Shown piece after piece: positions 25,884-34,513 of a stretch of 64,000 nucleotides of DNA. The first letter of the stretch is position 1. Each line of letters starts with the position of its first letter. The notes below the pieces were generated by a model. That model ran no database searches. It was not told where the DNA came from and saw only the letters and a list, made by a program, of their open reading frames with translations. This DNA comes from Rhizobiaceae bacterium (lineage in GTDB: Bacteria > Pseudomonadota > Alphaproteobacteria > Rhizobiales > Rhizobiaceae): contig JARGOF010000015.1 of assembly GCA_029212415.1 (NCBI GenBank), positions 47,424 through 111,423 on the forward strand. The letters run 5' to 3'. The position numbers and the translations under genes are program-made.

Positions 25884-25912
25884 CCTTTCTCCAAAATGGT
25901 GACATAGCTGTC

Positions 25913-27391
25913 GTGCTCACAAAGACAATTTCAAAGACAAACACTGCCGCTCGTGAACCTCTCGTCCAGGTCAGACGCGTCGTCAAAACCTACGGGCCGA
26001 CCAAAGCGCTTTCCGGCGTCACACTTGATGTCCATGCCGGCGAAGTCTTCGGTGTTGTTGGCCACAATGGTGCCGGCAAAAGCACGCTGATGCGCGTCCT
26101 GAGCGGCCTTGATGGCGTCGACTCCGGATCCGTGCAAATCGGCGGCGCGACGCGGCCTTCCGGCCGGGGATTTCCCGGTGTGCGCATGGCCTACCAGGAA
26201 GGGTCTTTGGCGCAGGAACTCACCGTCTATGAAAACATTTATCTGTCCAGCAAGAATTGGATTGCGGATCGAAGATGGCACGGTGCCGCTTCCCGGCGCG
26301 CAGCGGCGCGACTGGATGAAATTTTCCCCGATCACGCGATCAAGCCGGCTGATTATGTGGATGATCTTACGCTTGCTGATCGCCAGATGGTCGAAATTTC
26401 ACGTGCGACAATTGCCGACGACTTGAGCGTGCTCATTCTTGATGAGCCAACCGAATCCCTCAGTGGCAGCGCTGTCGACCATTTGTACGACTATGTTCGC
26501 AAACTGCGCTCAAGCAATCATGCCATTATTCTCGTTTCCCACCGGTTGAAAGAAATCCTATCCGTTTGTGACCGTGTTGTCGTGATGAAGGATGGGGCAG
26601 TTGTTTCCACCCACGCGGCCGCCAGTGTGACCGAACAGGACCTGTTCCTGGCCATGGGCGGCGAGGTGGTTATCGAAAAGCCCGTTCAGGGAACCAGCCA
26701 AGCCGCCACAGACAGCGCCCGGCCGATCTCGATAAAGGTACCGATGGCGACCGTGGATGGCGCGGCAACGCAGATCGTTGCGCACAAGGGTGAAGTGATC
26801 GGGCTGGCCGGCATCGCCGGTCAGGGTCAGGAGAAGGTTCTTGACCGTCTGTGGCGTCGCAATGGTGATGTCCAGGTCAGCGCCGCGCTGGCCTATGTGC
26901 CCGGTGACCGGCAACGTTCCGGGATCCTCCCCATCTGGGACGTTGCTAGAAATCTGACAATTACGGCCCTGCCCAGCCTGGGCAAGAATGGTATCCGGCA
27001 AGTGGACAAGGAAAATGCACTCGTTACAAAATGGGTTGACCAGCTGAAAATTCGCGGAGGCTCAAGTGCAGCGATCACGGGGCTTTCAGGCGGAAACCAG
27101 CAGAAGGTTATTGTGGCGCGCGCCTTTGCCTCGGACGCTGACACCATTCTGCTGGATGACCCGTTCCGCGGCGTTGATGTCCATACCAAGGTTGAACTCT
27201 ACCAATTGATCAAGTCGGAAGCCCGCAAGGGGCGGACGATTGTCTGGTATTCCAGCGAGAATTCCGAGATGCAGCATTGCGACCGTGCCTATGTGCTGCG
27301 CGCTGATCGTATCGCCGGCGAACTGCATGGCACGGACATCACCGATGAACGCATTATCTCGCTGTCGTTCGTAGAAGCCAGGGGGTCATAG
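25913..27391 (+). CDS. Sugar ABC transporter ATP-binding protein (two ATPase domains)
   Basis: RbsA/MglA-type ATPase, about 492 residues. First domain: Walker A GHNGAGKST, signature region LTLADRQMVEI, Walker B LILDEPTESL. Second domain has the degenerate Walker A normal in this family (GIAGQGQEKVL), signature LSGGNQQKV and ILLDDPFRGVDVHTK, in which the usual catalytic Glu is Asp. The GTG at 25913 is taken because the upstream extension covers the intergenic hairpin; only a weak GGTGA precedes it. The stop overlaps the permease start by one base. Confidence 0.9.
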   Translation: MLTKTISKTNTAAREPLVQVRRVVKTYGPTKALSGVTLDVHAGEVFGVVGHNGAGKSTLMRVLSGLDGVDSGSVQIGGATRPSGRGFPGVRMAYQEGSLAQELTVYENIYLSSKNWIADRRWHGAASRRAAARLDEIFPDHAIKPADYVDDLTLADRQMVEISRATIADDLSVLILDEPTESLSGSAVDHLYDYVRKLRSSNHAIILVSHRLKEILSVCDRVVVMKDGAVVSTHAAASVTEQDLFLAMGGEVVIEKPVQGTSQAATDSARPISIKVPMATVDGAATQIVAHKGEVIGLAGIAGQGQEKVLDRLWRRNGDVQVSAALAYVPGDRQRSGILPIWDVARNLTITALPSLGKNGIRQVDKENALVTKWVDQLKIRGGSSAAITGLSGGNQQKVIVARAFASDADTILLDDPFRGVDVHTKVELYQLIKSEARKGRTIVWYSSENSEMQHCDRAYVLRADRIAGELHGTDITDERIISLSFVEARGS

Positions 27392-28365
27392 TGGTGAGCA
27401 CTGCGATCCTTGAAAAATTCCGTTTCAACCTGCCCAAAGGCTTGGCCCGTCGCGTGTTGCCCGGTTTCCTCACGCTCATCGCAATGGTGATGATCCTGCT
27501 GATTTGTGGGGCAATGCAACCGCGAATCTGGTCACAAAACGGTCTGACTCTCATCATGTCACCGATTGTGGCCCTGGCCATCGCCTCAATGGCGCAAATG
27601 GTGATGATGAGCATCGGCGACATTGACCTTGGTATCGGATTTTTCGTTGGCATGATCACGACGATCGTTGCCACCTTGCTCAGGGAAACCCCGATTCTGG
27701 GCGTGCTGGCGCTGGCTGGCTCGGTGCTGGCTTATGCCCTTCTGGGCGCCCTTGTTCAGCTTCGCTCGGTGCCCTCTCTGATTGCAACGTTAGGCGCTTC
27801 ATTCGTTTGGCTGGGTATGGGTCTGTTTGTCTTGCCGGTGCCCGGAGGATCGGCGCCCGACTGGCTCTTTGCCTATGCGTTCTGGCAGCCACCACTCTCG
27901 ATCCCGGCTCCGCTCGTCACCATGGTCGTTGCCACGGCGCTGACATGGTTCGTGACCCGCCGCACCGCGCTTGGTGTGCGTTTTCGCAGTCTGGGCAGCA
28001 ATCCGGTCGCACTGATGCGATCGGGAGGATCACTGGTTGTCACACGCATGCTGGCCTACGGGACAGTGGGTCTTCTGGGGGTGCTCGCAGGGATCACACT
28101 GACCGCGGAAATCGGCGGGGGCGATGTCAACGCTGTTCCCGGATACACGCTGACCACAGTGGCTGCGGTGATTTTGGGCGGCGGGATGTTTACCGGCGGC
28201 CGGGCGGTGGCCTGGGGCACTCTGGCGGGCGCTGTGACGCTTGGTCTTCTGACTGTGCTGCTCACTTTACTGAGCCTGTCGTCGAACCTGCAACCGGCGG
28301 TTCAAGGTTTCATTGTCATCGGCGTTCTGGCTGGACGACTTGTTGTGGAGCGTATGACACGATGA
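27391..28365 (+). CDS. Sugar ABC transporter permease 1
   Basis: RbsC-type permease, 324 residues, with eight or more hydrophobic helices. Family motifs: MMSIGDIDLGIGFFVGMI near helix 2-3, RRTALGVRFRSLGSNPVALMRSGG, and VPGYTLTTVAAVILGGGMFTGGRAVAWGTLAGA. GTG start overlapping the ATPase stop (TAGTG). It pairs with the next gene to form a heterodimeric pore. Confidence 0.93.
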   Translation: MVSTAILEKFRFNLPKGLARRVLPGFLTLIAMVMILLICGAMQPRIWSQNGLTLIMSPIVALAIASMAQMVMMSIGDIDLGIGFFVGMITTIVATLLRETPILGVLALAGSVLAYALLGALVQLRSVPSLIATLGASFVWLGMGLFVLPVPGGSAPDWLFAYAFWQPPLSIPAPLVTMVVATALTWFVTRRTALGVRFRSLGSNPVALMRSGGSLVVTRMLAYGTVGLLGVLAGITLTAEIGGGDVNAVPGYTLTTVAAVILGGGMFTGGRAVAWGTLAGAVTLGLLTVLLTLLSLSSNLQPAVQGFIVIGVLAGRLVVERMTR

Positions 28366-29375
28366 TCAAATTAGGAAATCACGCCATCCCGCCATGGACC
28401 TGGTCATTCCTGTCAGCCGTTATTGTGCTGGTCCTGACCTATATGGTTTCGGGTCGTGGCGGCATGCAAACAATCACCCTTGCATTCACGGTCGCTCCCT
28501 ATCTTGTCCTTGTTGGATTGGGACAAATGCTGGTGATGAGCGCGGGACCGGGCAACATCGACGTCTCTGTCGCCAAAGTATTCTCTCTGGGTGGCCTGGT
28601 TGCGATCGCCGTGGGTGACGTCACCGGGTCCTGGGTTCTGGGGTTGGGCGCTGCTGTCGGGGCGGGTCTGGCCATGGCGTCCATCAGCATAATCGCCATA
28701 CTCTATGTGCGTATTCCACCCATTGTTGCCACGCTGGCCACCAGCCTCATCGCCTCTGCAATATCGCTCACTTTGGCCAAGGGGTTTCAGGGCTCCGCCG
28801 ACCCGCTCCTGAAAGGGTTTTTAAGTTGGGCTCCCTTCGGCATACCGGCATTCGCCATCGTCGTGCTGATCTTCACCATTCTCGTTTCCATGACCCTGAA
28901 GTGGACCACGTGGGGCTCGCAAATGCTGGCTTTCGGTCAGGCGCGGCGCGCAGCGGAATACGCAGGTGTAAGCGCCAAAAAAACCATGGTGATCGTCTAT
29001 CTGACCTGTGGCGTTCTGGCGGCACTTGCAGGTGCCTTGCGCGCTTCGTTCTCGGCCCCCAACGTCGAGCTGGGTAACGATTATCTGCTCGATTCCATTG
29101 CCGTGGTTGTGATTGGCGGCACTTTGATGACCGGCGGTCGCGCCGTACCGGCAGGTGTTTGGGGCGGCGCCCTCTTCTTCATCCTGCTCGACGGGCTTTT
29201 GAACCTTATCGGTTGGAGCTTTGCCGGACAAAATGTCCTGAAAGGTTTCCTTGTTCTGGCGGTCCTGTTCCTTGCCGGCGGCGCGCCAATTTTGCGACGG
29301 CGCGTCCCGTCATCAGTGACAGACGCTGCGAAGGGGGAAGAGAACGCGGAGCCGGAGATCAAGACGCTGACCTGA
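28362..29375 (+). CDS. Sugar ABC transporter permease 2
   Basis: Second RbsC-type permease, 337 residues. MVMSAGPGNIDVSVAKVFSLGGLVA is the counterpart of the IDLSVG motif, WGSQMLAFGQARRAAEYAGVSAKKTMV the coupling region, and LLDSIAVVVIGGTLMTGGRAVPAGVWGGALFF the C-terminal helix motif. The ATG at 28362 overlaps the stop of permease 1 (ATGA); a much longer frame extends into that gene and is not real. Confidence 0.93.
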   Translation: MIKLGNHAIPPWTWSFLSAVIVLVLTYMVSGRGGMQTITLAFTVAPYLVLVGLGQMLVMSAGPGNIDVSVAKVFSLGGLVAIAVGDVTGSWVLGLGAAVGAGLAMASISIIAILYVRIPPIVATLATSLIASAISLTLAKGFQGSADPLLKGFLSWAPFGIPAFAIVVLIFTILVSMTLKWTTWGSQMLAFGQARRAAEYAGVSAKKTMVIVYLTCGVLAALAGALRASFSAPNVELGNDYLLDSIAVVVIGGTLMTGGRAVPAGVWGGALFFILLDGLLNLIGWSFAGQNVLKGFLVLAVLFLAGGAPILRRRVPSSVTDAAKGEENAEPEIKTLT

Positions 29376-29387
29376 GCCGTCTCAGGT
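29370..29387 (+). terminator. Weak hairpin at the end of the transporter genes
   Basis: ACCTGAG, loop CCGT, CTCAGGT, spanning the stop codon of permease 2. There is no T run, so it may only attenuate before apnO, which begins 144 bp later. Confidence 0.35.
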
Positions 29388-29519
29388 TTGAAAGAAGTAA
29401 CCAGGTTCTATCAGACGTCGTTTGGACAGGTGTTGAAAACCCAAGGGCCGCCCAAATCAAAGCCGTGCTTCTCGACCCGCAGAGGCAACGGCAAAACATT
29501 GAAGCAGGAGTAAACGAAA

Positions 29520-30347
29520 ATGACAAAAATTGCGCTGTTTGGAGCTGGTGGCAAGATGGGCTACCGGCTATCGACCAACTTCCTTGGCTCGCGCTTTTCA
29601 GTAAGCCATGTCGAGGTCAGCGAAGCCGGTGTTGATCGCCTCAAAACCGGTCTGGGCATTGTCGCAGTCTCTGCCGATGACGCGCTGGACGGGGCCGATG
29701 TGATCATTCTGGCCGTGCCGGATACGCATATCGGCAAGGTGATGGCAAGCATCAACGGCAAGGTTCAATCCGGCACCATGGTGGTGGCGCTTGACGCCGC
29801 CGCCCCCTTTGCGGGGCATCTGCCAGAACGGCCTGATCTGACCTATTTCATCACCCATCCCTGCCATCCGCCGATCTTCAACGATGAGACCGATATGGAG
29901 GCCAAGAACGACCATTTTGGTGGTTACAAGGCCAAGCAGCACATTGTCAGTGCGCTGATGCAGGGACCTGAGAACGACTATGCAAAGGGCGAGGAAATCG
30001 CAAAGCTGATCTGGGCGCCGGTCATGCGTTCGCATCGGGTAACAGTTGAACAGATGGCGCTTCTGGAGCCGGGACTGTCGGAGACCGTTTGTGCGTCGCT
30101 GCTTGTGGTGATGAAAGAGGCGGTGGATGAGGTTGTTGCGCGCGGCGTCGATCGACAGGCTGCAATGGATTTCCTGCTCGGGCATATGAATGTCCTGGGA
30201 GCCGTCATTTTCGAGGAGACACAGGGCGTGTTTTCCGATGCCTGCAACAAGGCCATTGAATTTGGCAAACCGGTCTTGATGCGCGATGACTGGAAACGGG
30301 TATTTGAACCGGAAGAGATTGCGGCAAGCATCAAGCGCATCACCTGA
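29520..30347 (+). CDS. apnO: D-apionate oxidoisomerase ApnO
   Basis: NAD-binding protein of 275 residues that I recognise as the ApnO family, which oxidises and isomerises D-apionate to 3-oxo-isoapionate. Rossmann start MTKIALFGAGGKMGYRLSTNFL (GxGGKMG), second strand VSHVEVSEAG, then DGADVIILAVPDTHIGKVM; the later part has THPCHPPIFNDE and a helical C-terminal domain like phosphogluconate-dehydrogenase relatives. GCAGGAG stands nine bases before the ATG. It supplies the substrate for the OiaK-like kinase. Confidence 0.85.
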   Translation: MTKIALFGAGGKMGYRLSTNFLGSRFSVSHVEVSEAGVDRLKTGLGIVAVSADDALDGADVIILAVPDTHIGKVMASINGKVQSGTMVVALDAAAPFAGHLPERPDLTYFITHPCHPPIFNDETDMEAKNDHFGGYKAKQHIVSALMQGPENDYAKGEEIAKLIWAPVMRSHRVTVEQMALLEPGLSETVCASLLVVMKEAVDEVVARGVDRQAAMDFLLGHMNVLGAVIFEETQGVFSDACNKAIEFGKPVLMRDDWKRVFEPEEIAASIKRIT

Positions 30348-30353
30348 CAAAGA

Positions 30354-30389
30354 AAACGCGCTGCCTGTGCATGTTCAGGCAGCGCGTTT
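30354..30389. terminator. Bidirectional terminator between apnO and its regulator
   Basis: Perfect 14-bp arms (AAACGCGCTGCCTG / CAGGCAGCGCGTTT) around an 8-nt loop, between convergent genes. On the minus strand the stem is followed by TTTTCTTTG, so it works best for the regulator transcript. Confidence 0.8.
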
Positions 30390-30452
30390 CACAACAGGTG
30401 CGCAGTAGATCCTGCCAAGGCATCTTTCAAGTCAGACGCCTATTGTCGCCAA

Positions 30453-31166
30453 TCAGCCGTCTGGATTTTGAACATAAAGCGTCCGCGAGCGCTCCAGATG
30501 TTTGATCATGGCTTTTTCCGCAGCATCCGCGTCATGGCGGGCAATGCACTCGATGATCTCTTCATGCTCGGTGAGCGTGATGTTTTCCTTGCCCGTCCAG
30601 ATCAGCATTTCCGTATGATATTCTTCCAGCCAGCTGAGCATGGCTTCGCTGACAGCAACATAAATGGGGTTTCCGGAAATCCGCGCAATCTGCGTATGCA
30701 GCCGCATATCGGCATTGATGAAGGCTTTTGAATCACTCAGCGCCGTCCGTTGCAGCGCAAGCGCTGCGCGCAAATGTTCAACATCCTCATCAGAGGCTTT
30801 TTGCGCCGCTTCACGCACCATGCCCCGCTCGAAGAAGACGCGGGCGTTTTTCAGATCTTCAAGTGAATCCTTCGACGCGGCCAACATCATTTTGGCTGTG
30901 ACATCGACCTGATTGATAATCGACCGGGCTGACAATTGCAGCACCCGGGCGCGCTCCCCGTGAGAAATTGCAACAAGACCCATATTCGATAAGGATTGCA
31001 TGGCCTCACGAATAGCGGGACGGCCGACCTGAAAGCGTGCCATCAATTCGCGTTCCGAGGGCATTTCGTCCCCGGGCCGAAGCTCGCCACCGGTAATCAG
31101 ACGCTTCAATCTTTCCAGGACCGCGTCTGAAAGCTTGCGCCGAATGATTGGCTCTGAATGGCTCAT
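30453..31166 (-). CDS. GntR-family regulator, FCD subfamily (NanR/FadR-like)
   Basis: 237-residue transcription factor. Winged helix: KLSDAVLERLKRLITGGELRPGDEMPSERELMARFQVGRPAIREAMQSLSNMGLVAISHGERARV. FCD domain with likely metal ligands in ADMRLHTQIARISGNP, EHEEIIECIARHD and MIKHLERSR. Lies at the end of the apn cluster, convergent with apnO. The TGGTATAAT boxes upstream of this gene, of apnL and in the SMP-30/transporter promoter match the GGTATA specificity known for NanR-type proteins, making this the cluster regulator (inference). Confidence 0.92.
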   Translation of the reverse strand: MSHSEPIIRRKLSDAVLERLKRLITGGELRPGDEMPSERELMARFQVGRPAIREAMQSLSNMGLVAISHGERARVLQLSARSIINQVDVTAKMMLAASKDSLEDLKNARVFFERGMVREAAQKASDEDVEHLRAALALQRTALSDSKAFINADMRLHTQIARISGNPIYVAVSEAMLSWLEEYHTEMLIWTGKENITLTEHEEIIECIARHDADAAEKAMIKHLERSRTLYVQNPDG

Positions 31167-31270
31167 TACAAAGATTTACTCCGTTGGTGACATTGAATAT
31201 TCGGCACAATCCGTGCCTGTGGAGAGACATATGGCGTATCAGCCAATGGCAATCAAGAACTGCATCACGT

Positions 31271-31289
31271 TGGAATAATCATTATACCA
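31271..31289. promoter_or_regulatory. Palindromic TGGTATAAT operator upstream of the apn regulator
   Basis: TGGAATAAT, one base, ATTATACCA: a 19-bp palindrome with one mismatched pair, 105 bp upstream of the GntR start. It contains the same CATTATACCA as 23646-23655. Best-formed member of the three-site set. Confidence 0.65.
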
Positions 31290-31432
31290 CTTAATGGGCG
31301 AGATGAAAGAGAATTCATGCTGTCATGCATGATCGCAGCCATCTTGTGTGATCCTGTCCATTTGTTATGGAGTCAAGCGCAGAGATCTGACCGGATCAGG
31401 TTGGTGCATCGCGATAAGGGGGGCGTGTCGTT

Positions 31433-32134
31433 CTATTGGCCGGGATCGATCAGCAGCTGCCGAACCATTCTCTTGAGCATTTCCAGCTCTTTTTCCCAGG
31501 TGGCGTTCCTGCCGATGGACACCGTGCGCAGGGCGAGTCCGCGCAGGCTTGAGAGCACCACGTGACGCAGCGCCACGATCTCCCGTTCGCTCAGTTCGGA
31601 GTCTTCCAGTGCTTCGGCCCATTGTTTGTCCAGGTCCGTTTCGACATCGCGGACCATGCGCTGGATATCGGGAAACAATTTCGCATTGCCGCGTTCGGCC
31701 ATCCAGATCTGGATGACCGCAAGAAATTGCGGGCTGCTGAAGATCTCCCAATCCCTGTCAATCGCGGCATCAAGTCGGCGCAGCAAAGGCAGGTCATTCT
31801 CGATCGGATTGCTGACGGTCAGCGACTGGCCGAGGTCGGAGACCACCGCTGCCAGCAGACTGTCGCGTGAACCGAAATGATGCTGAACGGCGCCACGGGA
31901 GACTTTCGCATTTGCGGCAATGAGCTCGACAGTCAAATGCTGGTAGCCGACCTTGGTCAGGGAATCGACGGTGGCATCCAGCAGTTTGCGGATGGTGGTG
32001 GCGCTGCGCTCCGATTGCTGACGGCGTGATTTCGTCCGTGTCTTTTCTTTCTTTGGACCTGCAGGGACGGCGTCAGCGCTTTCATGCGCATTGTCCGCTT
32101 GGCCGGCTGTTTCGTTTGTTCGAGAAACTGACAT
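31433..32134 (-). CDS. TetR-family regulator
   Basis: 233 residues. After a 40-residue Lys/Arg/Glu-rich tail, the helix-turn-helix is TIRKLLDATVDSLTKVGYQHLTVELIAANAKVSRGAVQHHFGSRDSLLAAVV; the C-terminal helical domain would bind a ligand, perhaps an acyl-CoA or aromatic acid. The start at 32134 (MSVSRTNE) is used, with 10 codons upstream possible. Divergent from the SDR and hydroxycinnamate genes; the duplicated operators at 32497 and 33550 are its likely targets. Confidence 0.9.
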   Translation of the reverse strand: MSVSRTNETAGQADNAHESADAVPAGPKKEKTRTKSRRQQSERSATTIRKLLDATVDSLTKVGYQHLTVELIAANAKVSRGAVQHHFGSRDSLLAAVVSDLGQSLTVSNPIENDLPLLRRLDAAIDRDWEIFSSPQFLAVIQIWMAERGNAKLFPDIQRMVRDVETDLDKQWAEALEDSELSEREIVALRHVVLSSLRGLALRTVSIGRNATWEKELEMLKRMVRQLLIDPGQ

Positions 32135-32679
32135 GGTATGTTTTCTTGCGTCTTTGGATTTCAATATTCAGGAACAGGGTTCACACCAGATATGGCAGGC
32201 CTGAAAGGAGCGATCTGTTCCCTGTCGATGAGGCTCAAACCCCACTGTGTCAAGCGGGATGTGATTTCTCCGTGTCCTTGCCCGGTAATCTGCTGCGCCG
32301 GGCCATGCGGTCGATTCCATCGTCAATGCGACGTCAAATTGTCGGTTCCGGTGCCGGTTCATCTGACAAACATGCCGCCCTTCGCTTGCCTGATCCGGCG
32401 TGCCCATCGCGTCGTTGACAATAGGGCATGATTCTTTCTGATACACAATCCGTCCGTGGCTTGTTGCGTCCATTCGGGATGCGTGTTAGTGAAATTACAA
32501 ACATGCACGAATGTATGTAACATGAGAGTTACGGGATTGCGACACAACTTTGGTGGAAGATCTGACAACGTCCAATCGCTATTGCCGGGCGTCAGGCTCG
32601 TGTATGGAGCGTGCTTCGCGCATTTCAGCAACGAACCCAATGGAGAGCAACGCGCTTTGACATTGAAGGGAGAAAAGAC
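32135..32679. other. Divergent intergenic region between tetR and the SDR gene
   Basis: 545 bp without a convincing gene. It contains the TetR-type operator at 32497-32518 and a preceding GTGTTAG at 32483-32489, both repeated in the same order upstream of the hydratase-lyase gene. A GGGAGA ribosome site precedes the SDR start. No second operator was found close to the tetR start. Confidence 0.5.
32497..32518. promoter_or_regulatory. TetR-type operator upstream of the SDR gene
   Basis: ACAAACAT, six bases, ATGTATGT: a 22-bp imperfect palindrome (seven of eight arm pairs), 162 bp before the SDR start. Twenty of 22 bases recur at 33550-33571. Confidence 0.65.
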
Positions 32680-33465
32680 ATGGCCACTCGGCGCACCAGC
32701 CTTGTAACCGGATCAGATCAGGGGATCGGTCTGGCGATTGCACGCAGGCTTGCCAAACAGGGAAGTAATCTGGTTCTGACGGGGTTTGGTGTCCCGGCAG
32801 ATGAGGCGGCTATCTGCAAACAGGTGGAGGCGGATTTCGGTGTTGATGTGATTTTTCATGCCGCCGATCTCAGCAAGGCCGACCAGATCGGGGGGCTGGT
32901 GGCGGCCGCGCTTGATCGGTTTGGCGGGGTCGACATTCTGGTCAACAATGCCGCTGCGCCACGCAGGCCCGTCAGCGTCGCCCAGATGGATATCGAGGAA
33001 TGGGATCTGGCGGTGGCGATCAATCTCAATGCGCCGTTCCATCTGGTGCAGGCGTTTCTGCCGCTGATGCTGGAGCGCCGCTGGGGGCGGATTGTCAACA
33101 TAGCGTCGGTCTTCGGGCTGGTAGGCACCGCGAATCGCGCTGGTTATGTCACCACAAAACATGGGATGGTCGGCTTTACCCATGCGGTTGCCGCCGAGAC
33201 GATGCACAGTGGCGTAACCTGCAATGCGGTCTGTCCCGGTCTGACCATGACCCCACGCCAGGAACGCGAAATCGCCCTGATCGCCAGGACCGAAGATGTC
33301 AGTCTGGCAGATGCGGAGCAAATTCTCGCCCGTCGGCTGGTGGCGGAAAAATTCCTCTCAGCAGACAGTATGGCCGCCGCGGTCGGCTATTTCTGCTCCG
33401 AAGAAGCCGGGGATACGACCGGTGTGGCCCTGCCGGTTGATGGCGGGCAGTCGGCTGTGCGCTAG
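32680..33465 (+). CDS. Short-chain dehydrogenase/reductase
   Basis: Classical SDR of 261 residues resembling 3-hydroxyacid dehydrogenases. Cofactor motif TGSDQGIGLAIARRLA, NNAA at about residue 88-91, and the catalytic Ser-Tyr-Lys in NIASVFGLVGTANRAGYVTTKHGMVGFT. The C-terminal tail ends in the usual TGVALPVDGGQSAVR. ATG 32680 follows GGGAGAAAAGAC. It shares its operator with the hydratase-lyase gene downstream and probably acts on a pathway alcohol or hydroxyacid. Confidence 0.92.
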   Translation: MATRRTSLVTGSDQGIGLAIARRLAKQGSNLVLTGFGVPADEAAICKQVEADFGVDVIFHAADLSKADQIGGLVAAALDRFGGVDILVNNAAAPRRPVSVAQMDIEEWDLAVAINLNAPFHLVQAFLPLMLERRWGRIVNIASVFGLVGTANRAGYVTTKHGMVGFTHAVAAETMHSGVTCNAVCPGLTMTPRQEREIALIARTEDVSLADAEQILARRLVAEKFLSADSMAAAVGYFCSEEAGDTTGVALPVDGGQSAVR

Positions 33466-33549
33466 GGTCGTCGTTCAGCCCATTCCGCAATCTGAAAACT
33501 TCGTTTAATCCACGTTGCCTGCAGCGCGCCACTGTGTTAGGAAAATACA

Positions 33550-33571
33550 ACAAACATGTATGAATGTATGT
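33550..33571. promoter_or_regulatory. TetR-type operator upstream of the hydratase-lyase gene
   Basis: ACAAACAT, GTATGA, ATGTATGT, 115 bp before the start at 33686, preceded by the same GTGTTAG (33534-33540) as the site at 32497. The operon from here to at least the TRAP genes would be under TetR control. Confidence 0.65.
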
Positions 33572-33685
33572 AAATGATAATTGAGCGGATGCGCTGCGCA
33601 ATTTCGGGGCTGTAAGAATGGTGCCATTTTTCTGCAAGCCTCGGGGCAATGGCTGCCTGATCGGTTTCATACAGAAGGGAAAGAC

Positions 33686-34513
33686 ATGAATTTCGAAACG
33701 CTCAAGGTCGATATCGACAAACACGTCGCGCGGATCACTCTGAACCGGCCGGACAAGAAAAATGCGATGAACCCGACGCTGCATGTCGAAATGACAGAGC
33801 TGCTGGAGGCCCTTCGCGACGAGGATGACGTCAAGGTACTGGTGATCACCGGGGCTGGAAATTCCTTTTGCGCCGGAATGGATCTCAAGGAGTTCTTTCA
33901 TGAACTCAAGGTTGACAATCCCAAGGAATTTCGCCGGGTCTTCCGCATGGCGGGTGAATGGCGAGGCCGCACGCTGCGTCAATATCCCAAGCCGACGATC
34001 GCCATGGTCAACGGCTTTTGCTTCGGTGGTGCGTTTTCCATTGTTGAAGGCTGTGATCTTGCTCTGGCGGCAGAGGAGGCGACCTTTGGTCTTTCCGAAG
34101 TCAATTTCCGTGGTTTTCCAGGCGGCCCGGTTTCCAAATCCCTGGCCAATATCATGCATCCGCGCGATTCCCTCTACTACGCGTTGACGGGCCGGACCTT
34201 TGACGGCCGCAAGGCTGCGGAAATCAAATTTGTCAATCAGGCGGTTCCGCTGGCTGAGCTTGAGCGCGAGACCATGGCGCTTGCCCATGAAATTGCCGCC
34301 AAGGACTCTGCTGCCTTGCGGGCCTGCAAGGACGGTTACCGGTTTGCGCTGGAAATGACCTGGGACGCGTCCATCAGCTACACGGCGGCCAAGGAAGACG
34401 AGGTCTATATGGCCCAGAGTGGCGGCTGGATCGAAAGCGGTATCGGCGACTTCGTCAAGGGCAAGTACAAGCCCGGCCTGCAGGGCAACGAAAAAGTGGA
34501 GGCAGACTCGTGA
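33686..34513 (+). CDS. Hydroxycinnamoyl-CoA hydratase-lyase (enoyl-CoA hydratase family)
   Basis: 275-residue crotonase-fold protein. It follows the hydroxycinnamoyl-CoA (feruloyl/p-coumaroyl) hydratase-lyase pattern closely: GMDLKEFF, YPKPTIAMVNGFCFGGAFS, CDLALAAEEATFGLSEVNF with the catalytic-type Glu138, SLYYALTGRTFDGRKAAE and the KPGLQ tail. Such enzymes convert feruloyl-CoA to vanillin and acetyl-CoA. The Trp found after the catalytic Glu in the best-known enzyme is Phe here, so the aromatic preference may differ. ATG 33686 is chosen over a longer frame because homology begins there. Its stop overlaps the next start. Confidence 0.85.
   Translation: MNFETLKVDIDKHVARITLNRPDKKNAMNPTLHVEMTELLEALRDEDDVKVLVITGAGNSFCAGMDLKEFFHELKVDNPKEFRRVFRMAGEWRGRTLRQYPKPTIAMVNGFCFGGAFSIVEGCDLALAAEEATFGLSEVNFRGFPGGPVSKSLANIMHPRDSLYYALTGRTFDGRKAAEIKFVNQAVPLAELERETMALAHEIAAKDSAALRACKDGYRFALEMTWDASISYTAAKEDEVYMAQSGGWIESGIGDFVKGKYKPGLQGNEKVEADS

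Noticed and set aside
26752..26850. Missing Walker A lysine in the second ATPase domain of the sugar transporter
   Set aside because: Degenerate second nucleotide site is normal for RbsA/MglA-type proteins, so it is not evidence of inactivation.
27807..28361. Long N-terminal extension of permease 2
   Set aside because: Overlaps permease 1 in another frame; the ATGA-coupled start at 28362 fits the family.
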